From Streptomyces sp. SAI-127 (GTDB taxonomy: Bacteria; Actinomycetota; Actinomycetes; Streptomycetales; Streptomycetaceae), in contig NZ_JARXYJ010000001.1 of NCBI RefSeq assembly GCF_029894425.1, positions 7,770,501-7,834,500 of the forward strand: a DNA stretch of 64,000 nucleotides, given 5' to 3'. Shown piece by piece: positions 60,866 through 64,000 of the stretch. Position 1 is the first letter of the stretch. Each line of letters starts with the position of its first letter. The notes below the pieces were generated by a model. That model was not told the origin of the DNA. It searched no databases and worked only from the letters and a program-made list of their open reading frames with translations. A program made the position numbers and the translations under genes.

Positions 60866-62965
60866 ATGACGGCCGAGCTGGTGCGGGGGCAGAACCACCC
60901 GCTCTCCCAGGCCCGCCTCGAGATCCGGATCGCGGCCGGTACGCCGATCGTGGCCGGAGCCACGCTCGGCGACGAGCACGGCACGGTGCACGGCGTCGAG
61001 TGGGTCGTCCACCCGGGTGCGCCCGCCCTGCCGGGTCTGGAGGTCTCCCGGCAGGCGGCCGCCGACCACCGCCTCGCGGTCGATCTCGGCGCCGTACCCG
61101 AGGCCGTGCACCGGGTCCATGTGCTGCTCGCCCTGCCCTCGGCGGGCGGACCCGTGCGCTTCGGCGCCGTCGCCGCCCCCTTCGTCGCGGTCACGGGCCT
61201 CGACGGCACCGAGCTCGCCAGCTACACCATCACCGGTCTGGACGCCGAGTCGGCGGTCGTCGCCCTGGAGCTCTACCGACGCCAGGGCGCCTGGAAGGTA
61301 CGCGCCGTCGGCCAGGGCTACGCGGGCGGTCTCACCGAACTCCTCACCGACCAGGGCCTTCCCCAGGCCCACCAGCTCGCGAACACCATCCATGAGGCGG
61401 TGGCCCAGGGGCTGGCCCGAGCCGTGACGCCCCCGGCCCGCACGGCGGACGGCGACCGCGCCCGGCAGACGGCCACGCCGGCACCGGGCCCGGAACACGG
61501 CTCTTCCGCGACGCAGGGCGCCTCCGCTGCCGTACCCCCGCAGCCGCTGTCGTCGTACGGCACACAGCCTCCGGGCACACCGCCGCAGCCGATGGCCCCG
61601 GACGGCGGCCCGGCCTCCGGCGCAGCGCAGCCCGCCTCTCCCTTCGGCGCGCAGGGCGCCCAGGCAACCGGCGGGCCGCAGCCCGGACACGCCCAGGCGC
61701 CCGCGGACGCGTCCGCCGCTCAGCCCCCCGCGCCCACCGTCGGCGGCCCGATCGATTACAGCCACCCCCGACGGCAGAACGCCGCCCCGCCCCCGCCTCC
61801 GCCCGCCGCGCCTCCCGTTCAGCCGGGACAGCCCGCCAGGCCCGTCGCCGGGGACGCGACCGGCTGGTCCATGGACGAGCGGCTCTACAACCAGGTGTGG
61901 GGCATGTTCGAGGACCTGGCCCGCTCCACGGCCGCGTACCGCAGCGCCGTCGACTTCGCCGACTCGCGCATGGAGAAGGAGCTCGACGCGGCCCTCGCCG
62001 ACCCGCGCAGCCGGATCGGCGGGCAGGGCGACGCCGCACGTGAGGCGGCCCGCACCAAGCACGCCCAGCTCGTCGAACAGGCTCGTGCGGCCTACGACCG
62101 GGATCTCGGCCAGCTCACGGCCGAGTCGGAGGTGGTCGAACCCGCCCTGCCCGCGGCGTACGCCCGCTGGGACAACCCCGTCTGGCACGGCTACCGGGTG
62201 CCGTTCGAAGCACCCATGGCCGTGCGCCTGGGCGATCTGCATCTGCCCGAGTGCGCCGAGCTGCGTATCCCGATGCTGATCCGGCTGCCGCTGGAGCGGG
62301 GCCTGTGGATCGACAGCGGAGCCGCCGGATCGCTCGACGGCTCGTTCTTCGACTCCCACGAACTGCACCGCCTCGCCATGGACACGGCCGTGGCGCTCGC
62401 GGCCCGGCTCCTCGCCGTCCACCCCGCCGGGGACTACACCCTGCACGTCATCGACCCGGCCGGCTCGGGGGCGCAGTCGCTCGCCCCGCTGGTGTGGACC
62501 GGCGTGCTCGCGGCCCCGCCCGCCGTCGGCGCCGGGGGCGTGGCGGACGTCCTGGCGCGCCTCACCGAGCGCGTCGACCTCGTGCAGATGGCGGTGCGCG
62601 GAGGCGCGGCCGACTCCCTCCCGCCCGGCCTCGACACCTCCGAGCAACTCCTGATCGTCAACGACTTCCCGCACGGCTTCGACGACCGGGCCGTGACCCA
62701 GCTGCGCTATCTCGCGGACGAGGGACCGTCCGTCGGCGTCCACCTGATGATGGTCGCGGACCGTGAGGAGGCCTCCGCCTACGGCCCGCTCCTCGACCCC
62801 CTGTGGCGCTCGCTCATGCGACTGACCCCGGTGCCCGACGACCATCTCGCCGACCCGTGGGTCGGGCATGCCTGGACCTACGAGCCCGCGCTCGTCCCGC
62901 CCGGCAGCCAGGTGGTCCAGCAGGTCCTGAACCAGGTCGCCAAGGCTCGTACCAAGTATACGTAA
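60866..62965 (+). CDS. TerD domain fused to a degenerate FtsK/HerA-like region
   Basis: A 699-residue multidomain protein. Residues about 1-185 form a TerD-like beta-sandwich ('VRGQNHPLSQARLEIRIAAG', 'FVAVTGLDGTELASYTITGL'). Residues about 190-335 are a Pro/Gln/Ala-rich flexible linker. Residues about 340-420 form a charged helical coil ('WSMDERLYNQVWGMFEDLAR'). The C-terminal 270 residues look like the core of an FtsK/SpoIIIE-HerA-type ATPase: LRIPMLIRLPLERGLWIDS, LHVIDPAGSGAQSLAPL, and LLIVNDFPHGFDDRAVTQLR at the Walker B position. No GxxGxGK[ST] P-loop is present, so ATP hydrolysis is unlikely. ATG with GGGGGAGAAGG upstream. Confidence 0.85.
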   Translation: MTAELVRGQNHPLSQARLEIRIAAGTPIVAGATLGDEHGTVHGVEWVVHPGAPALPGLEVSRQAAADHRLAVDLGAVPEAVHRVHVLLALPSAGGPVRFGAVAAPFVAVTGLDGTELASYTITGLDAESAVVALELYRRQGAWKVRAVGQGYAGGLTELLTDQGLPQAHQLANTIHEAVAQGLARAVTPPARTADGDRARQTATPAPGPEHGSSATQGASAAVPPQPLSSYGTQPPGTPPQPMAPDGGPASGAAQPASPFGAQGAQATGGPQPGHAQAPADASAAQPPAPTVGGPIDYSHPRRQNAAPPPPPPAAPPVQPGQPARPVAGDATGWSMDERLYNQVWGMFEDLARSTAAYRSAVDFADSRMEKELDAALADPRSRIGGQGDAAREAARTKHAQLVEQARAAYDRDLGQLTAESEVVEPALPAAYARWDNPVWHGYRVPFEAPMAVRLGDLHLPECAELRIPMLIRLPLERGLWIDSGAAGSLDGSFFDSHELHRLAMDTAVALAARLLAVHPAGDYTLHVIDPAGSGAQSLAPLVWTGVLAAPPAVGAGGVADVLARLTERVDLVQMAVRGGAADSLPPGLDTSEQLLIVNDFPHGFDDRAVTQLRYLADEGPSVGVHLMMVADREEASAYGPLLDPLWRSLMRLTPVPDDHLADPWVGHAWTYEPALVPPGSQVVQQVLNQVAKARTKYT

Positions 62966-63008
62966 AGGCCTTCTCACCAGGGATTTTGACCTTTCTTTTG
63001 CCAATCGC

Positions 63009-63037
63009 TTTACCTTTACTTGGTGATTGGGTACGGT
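63009..63037 (+). promoter_or_regulatory. Probable promoter of the riboswitch-terC transcript
   Basis: TTTACC (63009-63014), a 17-base spacer, then TACGGT (63032-63037). The start would fall near 63044, just ahead of the riboswitch. The DNA from 62975 to 63030 is conspicuously A/T-rich. Confidence 0.55.
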
Positions 63038-63046
63038 TGGTGGCAC

Positions 63047-63141
63047 GGAGGGGAGTACTCCCTGTCGACTGCGGCGTACCCGTCAATACGGATCAGGCCT
63101 GATCCCGGGGCGTCGGCCCACCGTGGGTGGAAGAGACCTCC
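63047..63141 (+). ncRNA. yybP-ykoY (manganese) riboswitch
   Basis: The 5' strand GGAGGGGAGTA (63047-63057) pairs through GGAGG with CCTCC of the 3' AAGAGACCTCC (63131-63141). Between them CCCGTCAATACGGATCAGG carries the second conserved loop, and GCCCACCGTGGGTGG forms a distal hairpin. GGGGAGUA, CGUCAAUxCG and AGACCUCC are the hallmark blocks of the Mn2+-sensing yybP-ykoY class. The element ends 50 bases before a TerC-family gene, its usual target, so high Mn2+ should raise expression. Confidence 0.87.
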
Positions 63142-63191
63142 GGCAGCGCGACGACGCTGGTTACTTGCCGTTACGTATTGCCGGAGGAACT

Positions 63192-64000
63192 GTGGATGTT
63201 TCCGTGACCCTGTGGGTCCTGACGATCGTGGGCCTCGCCGCCCTCATCGCGGTCGACTTCTTCATCGGCCGCAAGCCGCACGACGTGTCCATCAAGGAAG
63301 CGGGCATCTGGACGGTTGTCTGGATCGCCCTGGCCGGCCTCTTCGGGCTCGGTCTGTTCGTCTTCGGCGGCGGCCAGGCCGGCGGAGAGTTCTTCGCGGG
63401 CTTCATCACCGAGAAGTCCCTGAGCGTGGACAACCTCTTCGTCTTCGTCCTGATCATGGCGAAGTTCGCGGTGCCCTCGCAGTACCAGCAGCGGGTGCTT
63501 CTCGTCGGTGTCCTCATAGCCCTGGTGCTGCGCGCGATCTTCATCGCCGCCGGCGCCGCGATCATCGCCAGCTTCGCCTGGGTGTTCTACATCTTCGGCG
63601 CCTTCCTCATCTGGACCGCCTGGAAGCTCATCCAGGAGGCCCGGGCGGACGAGGAGGAAGAGGAGTTCGAGGAGAACAAGCTGCTCAAGGCCGCCGAGCG
63701 CAGGTTCGGCGTGGCCGACCGCTACCACGGCACCAAGCTGTGGATCGTGGAGAACGGCAAGCGGGTCATGACCCCGATGCTCGTCGTGATGCTCGCCATC
63801 GGCTCCACCGATGTGCTCTTCGCGCTCGACTCGATCCCCGCGATCTTCGGCCTGACCCAGGACCCGTACATCGTCTTCACGGCCAACGCGTTCGCCCTGA
63901 TGGGCCTGCGCCAGCTGTACTTCCTCATCGGCGGCCTGCTGCGGAAGCTGGTCCACCTGAGCTACGGCCTGTCGATCATCCTGGGCTTCATCGGCGTCAA
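63192..64000 (+). CDS. TerC family membrane protein (3' end beyond window)
   Basis: Integral membrane protein of the TerC/Alx family; 269 codons are visible. The start GTG at 63192 has GGAGG 4 bases upstream and reads VDVSVTLWVLTIVGLAALIA. The ion-binding family motifs are present: ITEKSLSVDNLFVFVLIM in helix three and 'MLAIGSTDVLFALDSIPAIF' in a later helix, both with paired Asp/Asn. A charged cytoplasmic loop (ARADEEEEEFEENKLLKAAE) separates the two halves. Relatives such as Alx, MeeY and YkoY export Mn2+ or load it onto secreted enzymes, which fits the riboswitch upstream. The first two genes of the group encode TerD-type proteins. Confidence 0.93.
   Translation, partial: MDVSVTLWVLTIVGLAALIAVDFFIGRKPHDVSIKEAGIWTVVWIALAGLFGLGLFVFGGGQAGGEFFAGFITEKSLSVDNLFVFVLIMAKFAVPSQYQQRVLLVGVLIALVLRAIFIAAGAAIIASFAWVFYIFGAFLIWTAWKLIQEARADEEEEEFEENKLLKAAERRFGVADRYHGTKLWIVENGKRVMTPMLVVMLAIGSTDVLFALDSIPAIFGLTQDPYIVFTANAFALMGLRQLYFLIGGLLRKLVHLSYGLSIILGFIGV

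Noticed and set aside
60235..64000. Tellurite-resistance operon
   Set aside because: TerD and TerC families are widespread and mostly not tellurite-specific. The full terZABCDEF set is missing, so only a Ter-family group is claimed.

Overview
The window is chromosomal DNA of very high G+C content with strong third-position G/C bias. It is almost certainly from a Streptomyces or a close relative. The evidence is the housekeeping set polA, rpsA (four S1 domains), coaE and uvrB, together with lineage-typical families: a WhiJ/AbaA-like regulator trio with DUF397, DUF6343, DUF3068, a MocR-type regulator beside an AhpD-like protein, and many apparently leaderless genes. The dispersed palindromic repeats that litter Streptomyces intergenic DNA are also present. 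There are no rRNA or tRNA genes, no insertion sequences, no prophage and no CRISPR array. This is core chromosome with small accessory inserts.

Layout. 1-8.7 kb: the 5' part of a branched-chain amino acid binding lipoprotein, a secreted protein, a thioesterase/FdhF-like molybdoenzyme pair, polA, then a repeat-filled 0.7 kb gap with a 29-bp tandem repeat. 8.6-19.8 kb: DUF4184 protein, secreted lytic transglycosylase, DUF3068 pair, HrpB helicase, a methyltransferase divergent from rpsA, PAC2 protein and coaE. 19.9-25.6 kb: small housekeeping and hypothetical genes, S4 RNA-binding protein, family-5 uracil-DNA glycosylase, proline iminopeptidase. 25.6-30.4 kb: a GntR-controlled NCS1 permease/racemase unit with a palindromic operator, a GNAT/RidA pair and a nucleotidyltransferase. 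30.6-39.7 kb: FUSC transporter, a frameshifted nuclease, an MtaD-like deaminase, a lone P450, DUF899, a 62-residue protein and an ABC exporter. 39.9-42.4 kb: the WhiJ/AbaA-like cluster. 42.4-50.4 kb: a gene remnant, a frameshifted MocR regulator divergent from an AhpD-like gene, an orphan gltD, DUF1772, DUF2293, a kinase-like gene, a CBS protein and CorA. 50.6-56.8 kb: a methyltransferase, the psuG/PfkB-kinase pair, formaldehyde dehydrogenase, ogt and a glycerophosphodiesterase. 57.0-64.0 kb: an MHYT protein, uvrB, and a Ter-type group consisting of TerD, a TerD fusion protein and TerC.

The most rewarding observations are these. A yybP-ykoY (Mn2+) riboswitch-like leader precedes the terC-family gene. 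A TerD domain is fused to a C-terminal region that looks like a degenerate FtsK/HerA-type ATPase without a P-loop. Two genes are frameshifted by the same kind of event, one extra A before a CCC run. A 29-bp minisatellite is framed by perfect 20-bp inverted copies of a dispersed repeat. A recurring TANNNT-N6/7-ATG arrangement suggests leaderless transcripts for about ten genes. I found no clearly undescribed multi-gene system; the TerD fusion with its riboswitch-preceded TerC neighbour is the best candidate for a closer look.
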